This document shows, one piece after another, positions 47,337 to 57,376 of a stretch of DNA of 64,000 nucleotides; within the stretch, counting starts at the first letter, position 1; each line of letters begins with the position of its first letter. The stretch lies in assembly GCA_030037545.1 (NCBI GenBank), contig JASHRF010000060.1:123712-187711 (forward strand), read 5' to 3'. A model generated the notes under the pieces. That model searched no databases. It saw nothing but the letters and a program-made list of their open reading frames with translations, and was not told the DNA's origin. The stretch comes from Acidobacteriaceae bacterium (lineage in GTDB: Bacteria; Acidobacteriota; Terriglobia; Terriglobales; Acidobacteriaceae). A program made the translations under genes and the position numbers.

Positions 47337-47556
47337 CAGTATTGTCGGGGGAATGAACTTTAACCGGGTAGGCTAGAAAGTACAGAATTTTGCGACGCAC
47401 CCATCTTTTTTCTGGGTCAAGGTAGCTTTCGATACCTTGGCAGGTCGGTTTAGTGCAGAAGGATGATGCCGATCCCAGGACCATCAAGCTTAAAGAAAGA
47501 TCGTTAAGTGGGACCATTTCTGAGCAGGTTCAATCCTGCCTTGAAACCGAGTGAGC

Positions 47557-48522
47557 CTATTTCGGACACAACTCAGCCACTGTGGCGCTATACGGAATAG
47601 GAGCCCATCGATATTCGGAGCCGGCTTTGCGAATGTGCCCGAGGCCTGGAAATGAAATGTGATCGGAAGCTACCAAGAGTCCTGATTGGGCAGCGAACTC
47701 GAATTGCCGTAGGCGTGTCTCGACCGCCTGGTGCGGGTCGACATCATACTGCACCGTGACCTCAAAATGCGCGAACTGAACCTCCGCTGAATGAATGATG
47801 TCGCCCCAGAAGAATATCTGGTGGCCTTGATCTTCGACGAGGTATGCCGTATGCCCCGGAGTGTGTCCGGGCTGACTATGTGCGGTGATTCCAGGAAGAA
47901 TTTCACTGTCCTGCTTGATGAGCAGAATTCTTTTTGCTTCCAGATAAGGACCGACCGTCGCGCGGGATTGCTGTATGGTCTTTCGCAGAGACTCAGATTG
48001 GGCAGGGTTGTCTTTTCCCGTGACAAAATACTCGAGGTCCCGTACATCGACATGCACCATGGCATTCGGGAACTGCCTCAGTCGCGCGACAGAGAGGCCA
48101 CCCGAGTGATCGGCGTGGATGTGCGTAAGCAAAATGGTGTCGATCTGTTCCGGCTGATAGCCGCTGGCTCTGAGATTGGTGATAAGCAGGCCGCTTCTGG
48201 CGCCCAACAACTCTCCAGCGCCTGTGTCGATCAGAACCAGATGCGAGCCGGTGTTGACCAGATATGCATTGATCGAAAGATTGATTGGCAGCGCCTCGTG
48301 GTCCGCCTCGTATTCAGCGAGGGCGATGTCGGGCTTGCTGAGGATCTGGTCCATACGCCGCGGCGCATTGCCATCCGACAGGACGGTCATCTCAAATGAG
48401 CCCAATGTCCCTCGATAGAAGCCAGGCGCCTGACGATTTTGTTTCGGTACGGGCGCTGTGTCCGGTGTGATGGGACCTCGAATCGCAGGTCGAACGGCCG
48501 GAGATGTAGATGGAGAAATCAT
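47557..48522 (-). CDS. MBL-fold metallo-hydrolase
   Basis: 321 residues. THIHADHSGG (133-142) is the HxHxDH zinc motif; GHTPGHTAY, FFWGDIIHS and ASDHISFPGLG supply the remaining ligand positions. The overall layout resembles lactonase-like MBL hydrolases (for example quorum-quenching lactonases) with a preceding INAYLVNTGSHLVLIDTGAG. Substrate unknown. A secretory signal is not apparent. Accessory enzyme cargo of the island. Confidence 0.85.
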   Translation of the reverse strand: MISPSTSPAVRPAIRGPITPDTAPVPKQNRQAPGFYRGTLGSFEMTVLSDGNAPRRMDQILSKPDIALAEYEADHEALPINLSINAYLVNTGSHLVLIDTGAGELLGARSGLLITNLRASGYQPEQIDTILLTHIHADHSGGLSVARLRQFPNAMVHVDVRDLEYFVTGKDNPAQSESLRKTIQQSRATVGPYLEAKRILLIKQDSEILPGITAHSQPGHTPGHTAYLVEDQGHQIFFWGDIIHSAEVQFAHFEVTVQYDVDPHQAVETRLRQFEFAAQSGLLVASDHISFPGLGHIRKAGSEYRWAPIPYSATVAELCPK

Positions 48523-48581
48523 GGATAAGTGAATCCGACGGCATTATAGTGCTCCTGGCGCCGCTTGCTGAACAGCGCGAA

Positions 48582-49385
48582 TCAGCGACCGAAGATCACT
48601 GCGGCTGCCTCAATCTTTTCCTGTAATACCCCGTTTTGCAGGAAGGGTTCGAGCGTTTTTCTGATTTCCGCTGCGAACTCCGCCTGCCGATCTCCCACGA
48701 CGGCAGGGGATGTATTGGATTTTGAAAGCGCTCTGCCGACCAAGTCTTGAACGCTGACACGGTGGGTCTCGGTGACGGAAATGCTATCGATCTTGTGAAA
48801 TTGTGAACCTGCAAACCACTCCGCTGCCTCCAGCCGGTAGTGCTTTCTATCCGGGTCGTCAGACCAAGAACGGCAAACCTCTTGATAAGACTTCAGCCAC
48901 GGGGACGCCGGCGCTTCAACGCTGCCGGACCGGCAGACTAATATCCGTCCTACGCTGGAAACGATGCGTTCGAGCACTTCCGGCGCGGATTGGCGGTCCA
49001 GCCAGTGAAGCGCGCGGCCAATGGTCACGACGTCAAACGATTCGCCGCCAGGAAAATCCTCAATGCGCCCGAGGCGGAAGCTGAGATGGGCTCTCGCCCG
49101 TTCCGCAGCCGCCTTGGCCACGTCGATCATGCCGGGTTCGGGATCAAGAGCCGTGCATGTCGCCACGAACGGAGCAAAACCGATCGCCAGTGGACCAGGA
49201 CCGCAGCCAACGTCAAGCAAGGCTTCGTCACCGTCCAGGCCGAGCCGTTCTGCGGCGGCGCGGAAGAATTCCTGTGGGTAAGGCTCTCGATAGCGCGTGT
49301 AGAACTCGACAGTTGAGGCGAAGCGGCCCATCGATTCAAGTGTTGCAGGCGCGGCTGCACCGATCAAGGCCACATCGATGGTCAA
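48582..49385 (-). CDS. Class I SAM-dependent methyltransferase
   Basis: 267 residues. LLDVGCGPGPLA is SAM motif I, TALDPEPGMIDVA is motif II, and FDVVTIGRALHWLDRQ is the typical post-motif region of the Methyltransf_11/25 group. The gene lies upstream of the MBL hydrolase on the same strand with a 59-bp gap. The substrate cannot be inferred. Confidence 0.85.
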   Translation of the reverse strand: MTIDVALIGAAAPATLESMGRFASTVEFYTRYREPYPQEFFRAAAERLGLDGDEALLDVGCGPGPLAIGFAPFVATCTALDPEPGMIDVAKAAAERARAHLSFRLGRIEDFPGGESFDVVTIGRALHWLDRQSAPEVLERIVSSVGRILVCRSGSVEAPASPWLKSYQEVCRSWSDDPDRKHYRLEAAEWFAGSQFHKIDSISVTETHRVSVQDLVGRALSKSNTSPAVVGDRQAEFAAEIRKTLEPFLQNGVLQEKIEAAAVIFGR

Positions 49386-49456
49386 CTACTCAGATTCGCA
49401 ATGGCTCGGCATCGCTGTTCCTCCAGAAACTTCAAAATGGTTACGGAGGATAGGCA

Positions 49457-49582
49457 GTGTTTAAGGTTGCCGTTCTGGACGACTGGCAGGGGAATGTCTT
49501 TCATCAGGCCGCTATTGACCTTTCAAATAGCCCGTGTCATTGGCACAGCATAACGCAACTCGACCCGAGCGGGGCTCGCTAG
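49457..49582 (+). pseudogene. Remnant of a D-2-hydroxyacid dehydrogenase start
   Basis: Behind a good ribosome site (GGAGG at 49446-49450), GTG 49457 opens a 41-codon frame beginning MFKVAVLDDWQGNVFHQA, which resembles the N-terminus of D-2-hydroxyacid dehydrogenases (KVAVLDDYQ). Similarity stops after about 25 residues and a stop follows. Probably a fragment cut off by insertion of the neighbouring KAP module. Confidence 0.35.
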
Positions 49583-49630
49583 AGCTTCGAAATCGCATTT
49601 GTACTCAAGCTGGTCCGTGGTGTCCAATGA

Positions 49631-52360
49631 GTGGCAAGGTTGGGTTTTCCAATGAGATGGACCTACGGGGCAATCCCGCGAGAGTTGGCTCGTCGGCTTC
49701 GTGTGTTCGTCAGGAGGGAATGGGCTTCGGTATTTCTCTCGTCAGCCGCTGGAGTGCTATGTGCATCGATCATTCGCCTTGCGTGGGCCGATTCGCTGTT
49801 CCAGAAATACTGCCTGAGGCAATACGGCATCCTCCGGGCGGATTTTGGTGGGCTGCATTCGTACTCCACCTACCTTTGGGGACTTTCGATCGCTCTCGCA
49901 TTGGCGGCGATTCCGAAGGCCTTCGTAGTGTCTTGGAAGGGGATCAGATCTTGGGTCCTTGGGATAACCAGCGGCCTTTGCCTCGCGTCCTTCCTCTCAA
50001 CCCTCTTTTCCTTCCTCATATTTAGTTCGGATTTCTTACGAGCCGCACGATTGAGCGTCGCGACCATTGGAATCATATCCTGCATTAGCTTCGCGTTCTA
50101 TTCACTTTCGCTGAGGCGGAGCCACAATCAAATATCAGAGGAAATGATCAGGGTAAGTGAGTCTGATCTTAGTCAAGCGGGAACCTCAATCCCAACCACT
50201 GATGACCCGATAGCGTCTTGGGCCGAGGACCTCCTAGACCGTGCTCCTATTGTCAACTCCGTTTCGTTCAGTCTCCTGATCTCCCGGACGCCGGTTCTGG
50301 CTCTCCAAGGTCCATTTGGCTCGGGCAAAACCTCGATACTTAACCTTTTGGCGCGACACCTTTCAGATAAGGCGCTTGTTGTTTATTTCAGTAGCTGGTT
50401 ACCGGGAAGTGCGGACACGCTTTCTTCCTATCTTCTCGAAGACATATCCAAAGTGTGCCGGAAGTCCTACGTTGTTCCGGGCATTCAAAGGAGCGCCCGC
50501 AAGCTGGCGCTTGCTCTTGCAGAGCGCGTCCATCTGCTTAATTTATTCCCCGATTTCTTATCGGCATCGACGCAGAGGGACGAAATTCAGAGGCTCACGG
50601 ATGCAGTCGCCAGGCTTCCGCGGCGTGTTGTCGTGCTCCTCGATGAAGTTGATCGAATGGATAAGCCGCAACTTGACACATTGCTTAAGGTGCTTCGGGG
50701 GCTTTCACTTTCATCGAACCTGAGCTTCGTGTGTGCTTTCGATCGCGAGAAGGTCGAGAGGACGGTCACGGGCAACTTCAACTCGTCAAGCAATATTTAT
50801 TTCGAGAAGTTCTTTCCAATCTCTGTTGGCATACCGCCCATCGACGAGGATTCGCTGAAAACGATCGGGGTTCGTCGACTCAGTTCCGCGCTCGACCGGA
50901 GGGGATGGTTCGAGGGGGAAGCGGACAGAGAAGGATATGAGAAGGAAATTGGTCAAATTTGGTCCGACCTGCTGAGTCCCTTCTGCGCAACCATCAGGGA
51001 AATAGGCCTCTTGGCGAACGATGTATCGGCCCCCGCACAGCTCAAGGGCGAAATCAACCTGATTGATCTGACCCTTATCGAGTTGTTGCGACGATTCGAG
51101 CCGGCGGTGCATGAGATTGTCTGGCGATACAGGGAAATCATCTCCCAGGGTGAACGCTCGTTGGAAAGATACCGATTTCGCTCCGATCAACAGGAGGCAG
51201 TGCTGAAAAAGAAGCTCGGAGATGAGGTCGACCTCGCGCTCAAAGACAATCCAAGAGCGGAAGCCGTGAAGGAAATTTTTGGCCGATTGTTTCCTAAATT
51301 CGAGGCGATCGCGCAATTAAGACTTCGCTTTCCGCTCCGTAGACAGAAAGCTGACGAAAACGCCAATAGGATTTCTGATCCTGGTGTTATGCGGACCTAT
51401 TTTCATCAAAAACTCGGTGAAGATGAGTTCAGCTCAAGGGAGATGCGCAAATTCATACGAGAACTTGAAAGCACCGACGATCCAGCCGATGTGCGTCAAC
51501 GTGTTCTCCAAACAATTAGGTCCATGGAAAAGGGCAATCCGAAGAGGAGAGAATTTCTTGATAAGCTCGGCGACCAAACGAAGAAGGTCAAAGTGGGCCT
51601 GGCAATGGAAATTGCGCACACTTGCGTGTGCGCGGCGGACCTCCTCACATATGATTTCTTCTTCAGCGTCGGCGAATCAGGAGCCGTTTTAAGCATGGTG
51701 ATCAAGGTGGCCGATCGGGAAGAACAGAACCATCAAAATCGGGTCAGGTTTCTCGGCGAATGCATTCGCGAAGCCGGCGACGATACCATGGCGCTCAGAA
51801 TCCTGCGATCATGCTCAAAACCTGGTGTGGATTTCGATCTCCAAATCTCCTTTGCGGAATTGTACCCGCATTTTATTGAGCGAATGAACGAGAGATATGG
51901 CTCGAACAAGGATCCGCACACCGTCAATCTCTTGGCGTCGGACCGTGATGCATTCACCCTGTGGGGCTTCTCCGATCTGAGCAAGGAGGGATTGCAGCTT
52001 GACCAGAAAGAAGTCGCCCGCAATAGAGCCGCTCAACGAAGTTTTTGGCTAGGACACATCAGGACCAGCAGGAAACGCTTGGCCGAAGTATTGAGCAGTT
52101 TCTTTTTCCCAGAGATGCAGTATGACGGCGATCCACGCTCATTCATCGAGTACAAGATCCCGATCGCCGACCTCAAGCGGCTTTACGAATCAACTGAGGA
52201 TGACGGTTCATTGACGATCGACGATCACGCATCGTTAGCCATGCTGGGGAGAATTCTGAAGGGAGAATTTCTGAGTGGGGCCGGGCCGTTTGAGTGGCAA
52301 AAGGAGCGGGAGCGCATTCGCGGCTCTGGACAAGCAAAAGATCCGCAAGAAGCGGAGTAA
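49631..52360 (+). CDS. Membrane-anchored KAP-family P-loop NTPase
   Basis: 909 residues, GTG start at 49631 (ATG 49652 is an alternative). Four hydrophobic segments at about 32-50, 84-101, 107-131 and 141-160 precede the NTPase: Walker A GPFGSGKTS (227-235) and Walker B VVVLLDEVDRM (333-343), the arrangement of KAP NTPases, which carry membrane helices. Residues 500-900 are helical and unassigned. KAP proteins are linked to membrane-associated defence, for instance as partners of toxins or nucleases. Here the two following genes are candidate partners. Confidence 0.8.
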   Translation: MARLGFPMRWTYGAIPRELARRLRVFVRREWASVFLSSAAGVLCASIIRLAWADSLFQKYCLRQYGILRADFGGLHSYSTYLWGLSIALALAAIPKAFVVSWKGIRSWVLGITSGLCLASFLSTLFSFLIFSSDFLRAARLSVATIGIISCISFAFYSLSLRRSHNQISEEMIRVSESDLSQAGTSIPTTDDPIASWAEDLLDRAPIVNSVSFSLLISRTPVLALQGPFGSGKTSILNLLARHLSDKALVVYFSSWLPGSADTLSSYLLEDISKVCRKSYVVPGIQRSARKLALALAERVHLLNLFPDFLSASTQRDEIQRLTDAVARLPRRVVVLLDEVDRMDKPQLDTLLKVLRGLSLSSNLSFVCAFDREKVERTVTGNFNSSSNIYFEKFFPISVGIPPIDEDSLKTIGVRRLSSALDRRGWFEGEADREGYEKEIGQIWSDLLSPFCATIREIGLLANDVSAPAQLKGEINLIDLTLIELLRRFEPAVHEIVWRYREIISQGERSLERYRFRSDQQEAVLKKKLGDEVDLALKDNPRAEAVKEIFGRLFPKFEAIAQLRLRFPLRRQKADENANRISDPGVMRTYFHQKLGEDEFSSREMRKFIRELESTDDPADVRQRVLQTIRSMEKGNPKRREFLDKLGDQTKKVKVGLAMEIAHTCVCAADLLTYDFFFSVGESGAVLSMVIKVADREEQNHQNRVRFLGECIREAGDDTMALRILRSCSKPGVDFDLQISFAELYPHFIERMNERYGSNKDPHTVNLLASDRDAFTLWGFSDLSKEGLQLDQKEVARNRAAQRSFWLGHIRTSRKRLAEVLSSFFFPEMQYDGDPRSFIEYKIPIADLKRLYESTEDDGSLTIDDHASLAMLGRILKGEFLSGAGPFEWQKERERIRGSGQAKDPQEAE

Positions 52361-52426
52361 TGCAAAAGAACACGGATGAGGTACACACGGGGGGATTGAG
52401 CAGAGTTGCGGTGTAGGGAGATCAAT

Positions 52427-52657
52427 ATGGCTCACAAGGTCTATACGGCGATTGTCAACGCGGTAAAGGCTAAAAAGCTGACAGAACCGTTCACGAAAGA
52501 GGATTTCAGAGCAGCGTGTCCTGGGTTTGGAAATGGAACCTATGCCGCCTTTCTAGACAAGCATTCCGAAGGAAATTCCGGTCGCAATTCGGAGCTATTT
52601 CAGCGGGAGGTGCCAGGCCGCTTCTCGTGCCTGCGACCGTTTCGTTATGGGCTATGA
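52427..52657 (+). CDS. Small conserved hypothetical protein (76 residues)
   Basis: Starts at ATG 52427 behind GGGAG. The sequence VYTAIVNAVKAKKLTEPFTK...FRAACPGFGNGTYAAFLDKH and the ending RFSCLRPFRYGL resemble a widespread small helix-turn-helix-like protein of unknown function. It lies between the KAP NTPase (66-bp gap) and the phosphorylase-fold gene (30-bp gap) in the same orientation, so it is probably part of their operon. Confidence 0.65.
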   Translation: MAHKVYTAIVNAVKAKKLTEPFTKEDFRAACPGFGNGTYAAFLDKHSEGNSGRNSELFQREVPGRFSCLRPFRYGL

Positions 52658-52687
52658 GCGGGCAGCGCTTGGAGGCTGCGGAAATCA

Positions 52688-54181
52688 ATGAACGAAAAGG
52701 AATCGCACAGGAAGGCCGTTGTTATCACCGCGTTGCCGATTGAATGCCGAGCGGTATGCAAACATCTCAAGAACCTCCGCGAAGAGGCGCATCCTCGCGG
52801 TACCATTTACGAGCTTGGGGTTTTCGACGGTGGAGCGGGGCGTCAATGGGACATTCTTGTGGTCGAAGCGGGTGCTGGCAATACAAGCGCAGCGGCGGAA
52901 GTCGAAAGGGCGATTTCGTTTTTTGAGCCAGAGTTGGCGTTCTTCGTGGGCGTGGCGGGCGGAGTGAAGGATGTTGTACTCGGGGACGTGGTGATAGCCA
53001 GCAAGGTGTATTCCTACGAATCAGGAAAGGACCGGGAACAATTTGAATCGCGGCCGGAACTTTATAGGCCAGGCTATACCCTGGAGCAACGCGTTAAGGC
53101 AGAGATCCGTCATCAGGCATGGACCGCTCGCATTCAGGAGCGCAGTCCGGAGAGCGTTCCCAAGGCACGTTTTGGAGCGATCGCAGCCGGGGAGAAAGTA
53201 ATCGCCTCGACAGATTCCGCTACGCATCGCTTTCTAAAAGAGCGCTACTCGGATGTCCTGGCCGTGGAAATGGAAGGCTATGGGTTTTTGCGCGGAAGCT
53301 ACATGAATCAGAGTGTCGGCGCACTGGTCGTCCGGGGTATTTCCGACCTTATCGACGCCAAAGCAACAGCAGATGCCAGTGGCTCGCAAGAAAGGGCGGC
53401 GGACGCCGCGAGCGCCTTCGTCTTCGAATTGTTGAGTCATCTCGGCGAAGCATGTACGGATAAGGCCACGATAATCGGTCAGGCCGATTCCTCTCCACGA
53501 GAATTTACGCCCGACCCTCGGGTGGAACCCTTCATAAAAGGCATCAAGCTTGCTCAATGGGAAAAGGCGGCAGAAGCCGCACTGCGTATTGTGGAGTTAA
53601 CGGATCACGCCACAGGGCGAAATGAGATATTCGAGGCACTCTTTGCATACGAGGAGTGCTCCGAGGAGAACGACAGGTTCTGGGGAGCCTTGCATACGCT
53701 CGAATGCTGCGTGAAGATCGCTCCCTGGTTGATCACACGCGCCCGCTTGAGCCAAATGGCAGAGCACGAGAATTTCACGATTCGGTCATCGGCAGCGTCG
53801 ATTTGCATGGACCTTGCTCATTCCGCTCCAGCCCTCGTACCCATTGACATCCTGCTGAAGTTGTCCGTACACGACGAGGATTGGTACGTTGAGGCTCCAG
53901 CCAATGCAGCGCTGAAAGAGATGGTCCGGTTATTTCCGGATGTGCTGAACGTGTTTTATTCCCGCCTCCGAAGCGGGATCCCTGAAGCGCGTGCTCACGC
54001 AGCATCCCACATTAGAAGCGTGGCAACAGAAGAACCGGAACTCCTTGATGCGAAACGGTTGACTGCGGAAATCAAGAAACTGAATCGGATTGGCGACACG
54101 CAGTCCGAGGAATATCTCACCGAAGCACTGGAGAAAGTCAAGAAAACCAAACGAGTTGCGGACCGTCGATATGGACTGTGA
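52688..54181 (+). CDS. Nucleoside-phosphorylase-fold protein with C-terminal HEAT-like repeats
   Basis: 497 residues. Residues 9-255 are a PNP/MTAN fold: ITALPIECRAV, VGVAGGVKDVVLGDVVIASKV, VEMEGYG (193-199, substrate site) and RGISDLID (216-223, catalytic Asp). Residues about 275-490 are alpha-helical repeats with HEAT character (AQWEKAAEAALRIVEL, NFTIRSSAASICMDLAHSA). Such phosphorylase domains fused to repeats are typical of NLR-like conflict proteins, where the enzyme may cleave nucleosides or NAD-like molecules. Activity is inferred. Confidence 0.75.
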   Translation: MNEKESHRKAVVITALPIECRAVCKHLKNLREEAHPRGTIYELGVFDGGAGRQWDILVVEAGAGNTSAAAEVERAISFFEPELAFFVGVAGGVKDVVLGDVVIASKVYSYESGKDREQFESRPELYRPGYTLEQRVKAEIRHQAWTARIQERSPESVPKARFGAIAAGEKVIASTDSATHRFLKERYSDVLAVEMEGYGFLRGSYMNQSVGALVVRGISDLIDAKATADASGSQERAADAASAFVFELLSHLGEACTDKATIIGQADSSPREFTPDPRVEPFIKGIKLAQWEKAAEAALRIVELTDHATGRNEIFEALFAYEECSEENDRFWGALHTLECCVKIAPWLITRARLSQMAEHENFTIRSSAASICMDLAHSAPALVPIDILLKLSVHDEDWYVEAPANAALKEMVRLFPDVLNVFYSRLRSGIPEARAHAASHIRSVATEEPELLDAKRLTAEIKKLNRIGDTQSEEYLTEALEKVKKTKRVADRRYGL

Positions 54182-54393
54182 ATTATTTCCGGGTGAGCGG
54201 AGGAACAGATGAACTAGTCGGAGCACGAAAGCAATGGTTTCTGCAAACCCCAGGGGACTTTGGCCGGATCGCCCAAAGCAAACTGCATAACAAAATTCAG
54301 CCCGCCAGTGAAGTGAATCTTAGCCTGACCGATACGTCTTGGGAAACGAAGCTTTATTGAGCAGAGCTGTGGTGGTGCCTGTGTCTGGCAAAC

Positions 54394-55470
54394 TTATGGC
54401 GTGTGCTGCATTTCCCGGAAGTTGCTCACTCCCACGCCGACTAGACGGAACAGCTTGTCCGGACCAAGATCGACACGCTCACGAAGCGAAAGAGCAATCG
54501 CAGTCAATTCCTCGCACGAGGCTGGAGGAACTGAAGGCGTGTAGCTTCGTGTCAGGATATCGAATTCTCTTGTCTTCAGCTTCAATACCACTGTTCGGGC
54601 AATACGCGACTCGCGCCTTGAGGTTGACCAAACCTTCTCCGCAAGACGCTTGATCAGATCGTCCGTTTCGGAGAGCGGAATATCCTGCTCAAAAGTGTCT
54701 TCGGCTGAAATGGACTTGGTCGGTTTGTCAGGTGTAACTGGATTGTTGTCGATGCCGCGTGCAAGTTCGTAGAGGTGCAACCCGTAACGGCCAAAGTGAA
54801 ACTCGAGGATCGGCAGCGCAAGCGCCCGCAGGTCACCGATCGTTCGGACTCCAATCTGCCTCAGCCGACTCTCCGTCACCTTGCCTACTCCAGGTATACG
54901 TCCGACCGGGAGCGGCGGGAGAAAGCTGTCGATGTCTTTCGGCTGAATCACGAAAAGGCCATCGGGCTTATGCCAGTCCGAGGCAATCTTCGCGAGAAAC
55001 TTATTCGGTGCTACACCCGCCGATGCGGTGAGAGAAAGCTCTTCGCGAATCTGGCGCCGGATGGCTATCGCCACCTTCGTCGCAGTCGACAGCCCTGTCT
55101 TGTTTTCTGTCACATCGAGATACGCCTCGTCGAGTGACAGCGGCTCGATCAGGTCGGTATGACGTTGGAAGATCTCCCTTACTGCGCGGGAGACGGCTTT
55201 GTAGCGGGCGAAGTCAGGTGGAACAAAAATGGCTTGCGGGCAAAGCCGCTCTGCCGTGACGGCCGGCATGGCGGAATGCACACCAAACTGCCTCGCTTCG
55301 TAAGAAGCAGCGCAGACAACGGATCGCTTTCCTTTCCAGGCCACCACCACCGGCTTGCCTCGAAGCGCCGGATCATCCCTCTGCTCGACCGACGCATAAA
55401 ACGCGTCCATATCTACATGAACGATTTTGCGAAGTGCTGCGGGTTGAGGCTCCAGCAAACTGCCGGTCAT
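54394..55470 (-). CDS. dinB: DNA polymerase IV
   Basis: 358 residues, normal Y-family length. HVDMDAFYASVEQRD carries the first catalytic Asp and the steric-gate region, SLDEAYLDVT the Asp-Glu pair, and IPGVGKVTESRLR the thumb helix-hairpin-helix. Little finger follows to the end; the C-terminal clamp-binding peptide is not obvious. Error-prone translesion polymerase. Divergent from a DUF763 gene, with which it may share a 54-bp promoter region. Confidence 0.95.
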   Translation of the reverse strand: MTGSLLEPQPAALRKIVHVDMDAFYASVEQRDDPALRGKPVVVAWKGKRSVVCAASYEARQFGVHSAMPAVTAERLCPQAIFVPPDFARYKAVSRAVREIFQRHTDLIEPLSLDEAYLDVTENKTGLSTATKVAIAIRRQIREELSLTASAGVAPNKFLAKIASDWHKPDGLFVIQPKDIDSFLPPLPVGRIPGVGKVTESRLRQIGVRTIGDLRALALPILEFHFGRYGLHLYELARGIDNNPVTPDKPTKSISAEDTFEQDIPLSETDDLIKRLAEKVWSTSRRESRIARTVVLKLKTREFDILTRSYTPSVPPASCEELTAIALSLRERVDLGPDKLFRLVGVGVSNFREMQHTP

Positions 55471-55524
55471 GGGGTTGATTGTAAGCGAAGATAGGGCGAA
55501 AATGGTAGATGTTTTGAGAGGTGC

Positions 55525-56748
55525 ATGTCCATGAAACGGTCAGGAACGGCCGATCTTCCGCTGCACGGCGGTCATGTACCGCCATGGCTTGCGAACAGGA
55601 TGACTGAACTCGGTGCTGCCATGGCTGAATCCATCGTCCTCGAATATGGTGCGAGTGAGTTCCTCACCCGTCTAAGCGATCCATTCTGGTTTCAGGCATT
55701 CGGCGCTGTCATGGGTATGGACTGGCATTCGTCCGGAATCACGACTTCCGTAATGGGCGCTTTGAAAAGGGGGCTCAATCCCAGGTTCGACGAACTCGGC
55801 CTGATGGTCTGCGGCGGCCGTGGCAAGCATTCCCTTCGCACGCCGGATGAGCTTCGTAACTTTGGCATGAACACAGGCCTTGATGGAGATGCCCTGGCGC
55901 GAACCAGTCGGCTCACTGCGCGCATAGACAACAATGCGATTGCCGACGGCTTTCAGCTTTACCTGCACTCTTTCGTCATCGCGAAATCGGGCGAATGGGC
56001 TGTGGTGCAGCAAGGCATGAATGAGGAGAACCGGTCTGCGCGGCGCTATCATTGGCACTCGTCCTCTGTAAGAGATTTCGTGTCCGACCCGCACACGGCG
56101 ATCCTTGGTATACCACAGGGAGAGATTCTGAATCTGGTGGATGCGCGCGCGGCGAAGGCACAACATGCGCTGCTGACGATTGCCAAGGAACCGGTCGAGG
56201 TATCTTTACATGTAGTGCGCAATTTGACTATGCCTGCGCATCATGACGTTCGAGCGAAAGACATCGATCTGAAGCGCCTTGGTGCCGTCCTGGCGGTCGC
56301 ACATGAGCAGGAGCTTCGTGACTTCGCTTCCTTCTTGCTGGTCGAAGGTCTCGGGCCGCGAACCTTGCAATCGCTTGCTCTCATTGCCGAGGTCGTCCAC
56401 GGCGCCCCAAGCCGATTTGCCGATCCAGCACGCTTCTCCTTTGCGCATGGCGGCAAAGACGGGCATCCGTTCCCCGTTCCGTTCAAGACCTATGACGAAT
56501 CGTTGGCCGTGCTGCGACGCTCTCTCGAAGCCGCGCACCTGGGGCACACAGAGAAGCTCCAGGGCTTTAAACGTCTCGATCACCTGACACGAGCCGTCGA
56601 GGATCAGCGCCAGCCGCTCGCTGACTTCGATGCAGCCCTGGCGCACGAACGCCGCATCTCAGCATCGATTGACGGCAGAACCGTATTCGATCACGGGCAC
56701 CGAACGATAGGCACCGACAAAACCCTCCAGCGCTCCTTATTTGAATGA
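55525..56748 (+). CDS. DUF763 domain protein
   Basis: 407 residues; ATG 55531 is an alternative start. SGTADLPLHGGHVPPWLANRM, FLTRLSDPFWFQAFGAVMGMDWHSSGITTSVMGALKRGL and SVRDFVSDPHTAI are the hallmark stretches of DUF763, found in archaea and bacteria without known function. VVEGLGPRTLQSLA-like sequence (LLVEGLGPRTLQSLALIAEV) is a helix-hairpin-helix-like motif that suggests DNA binding. Its divergent pairing with dinB hints at DNA repair or damage tolerance. Confidence 0.85.
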   Translation: MSMKRSGTADLPLHGGHVPPWLANRMTELGAAMAESIVLEYGASEFLTRLSDPFWFQAFGAVMGMDWHSSGITTSVMGALKRGLNPRFDELGLMVCGGRGKHSLRTPDELRNFGMNTGLDGDALARTSRLTARIDNNAIADGFQLYLHSFVIAKSGEWAVVQQGMNEENRSARRYHWHSSSVRDFVSDPHTAILGIPQGEILNLVDARAAKAQHALLTIAKEPVEVSLHVVRNLTMPAHHDVRAKDIDLKRLGAVLAVAHEQELRDFASFLLVEGLGPRTLQSLALIAEVVHGAPSRFADPARFSFAHGGKDGHPFPVPFKTYDESLAVLRRSLEAAHLGHTEKLQGFKRLDHLTRAVEDQRQPLADFDAALAHERRISASIDGRTVFDHGHRTIGTDKTLQRSLFE

Positions 56749-56883
56749 CGAGTTCCGATTCATGGCTCCCACTATGCCGACTTGCACTACGACTTTCTGT
56801 TACCGAATAGCTAGCTGGACTGGCCCGCTCGCGCAGCGCCCTTACGCTACGAGCCGAAGCCTTGACTTGGCGAGACCCAAATC

Positions 56884-57180
56884 TTAGTTTACGGTGACCG
56901 CATTTAGCGGCTGCCACAACTCGATTGGGTTCCCCTCCGGATCGTGAATGCGCGCAAAGCGACCGTTCGGATATGTTGTGGGGTCTACCTTCACCACGAT
57001 ACCTGCTGCCTCAAGCTGCCCGGCCATCTTATCCAGATCGCTTACACGGAAATTGATCATCCACTGCTTCATCGAGTCGCCAAAGTAATTGGTCTTCTCA
57101 GGAAAAGGCGAAAAACCGTCGGTCCGGCTTGCCAAACTGCGATCTCGAAAAGCAGAGTGCAGAATCTGCCGGCACGTCAT
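56884..57180 (-). pseudogene. N-terminally truncated VOC (glyoxalase/bleomycin-resistance) family protein
   Basis: 98 codons. The second half ([53 protein letters not shown]) is an unmistakable C-terminal VOC module, including the Glu ligand in PIELW. The N-terminal module that normally precedes SPFPE is missing; upstream codons give unrelated sequence and then a stop. Without the first beta-alpha-beta module a working metal site is unlikely. Confidence 0.6.
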
Positions 57181-57376
57181 CAGTCGTTACTGGCCTACGG
57201 AGGCCCGGACATTCTCCTTTGCGCTTTCGACTTTTTTCAATGAGGCGTCAACATCGAATCTGTTGCCGGTTATGGTGATTGTCTCATCGGATCTGTTCGA
57301 GCGGGAACGGCCCGTCGTTCCATCCACGCGGCAGTGCATGTCGGATCGTTTCCGCTTTCGGCCCATCCAATGCAGT

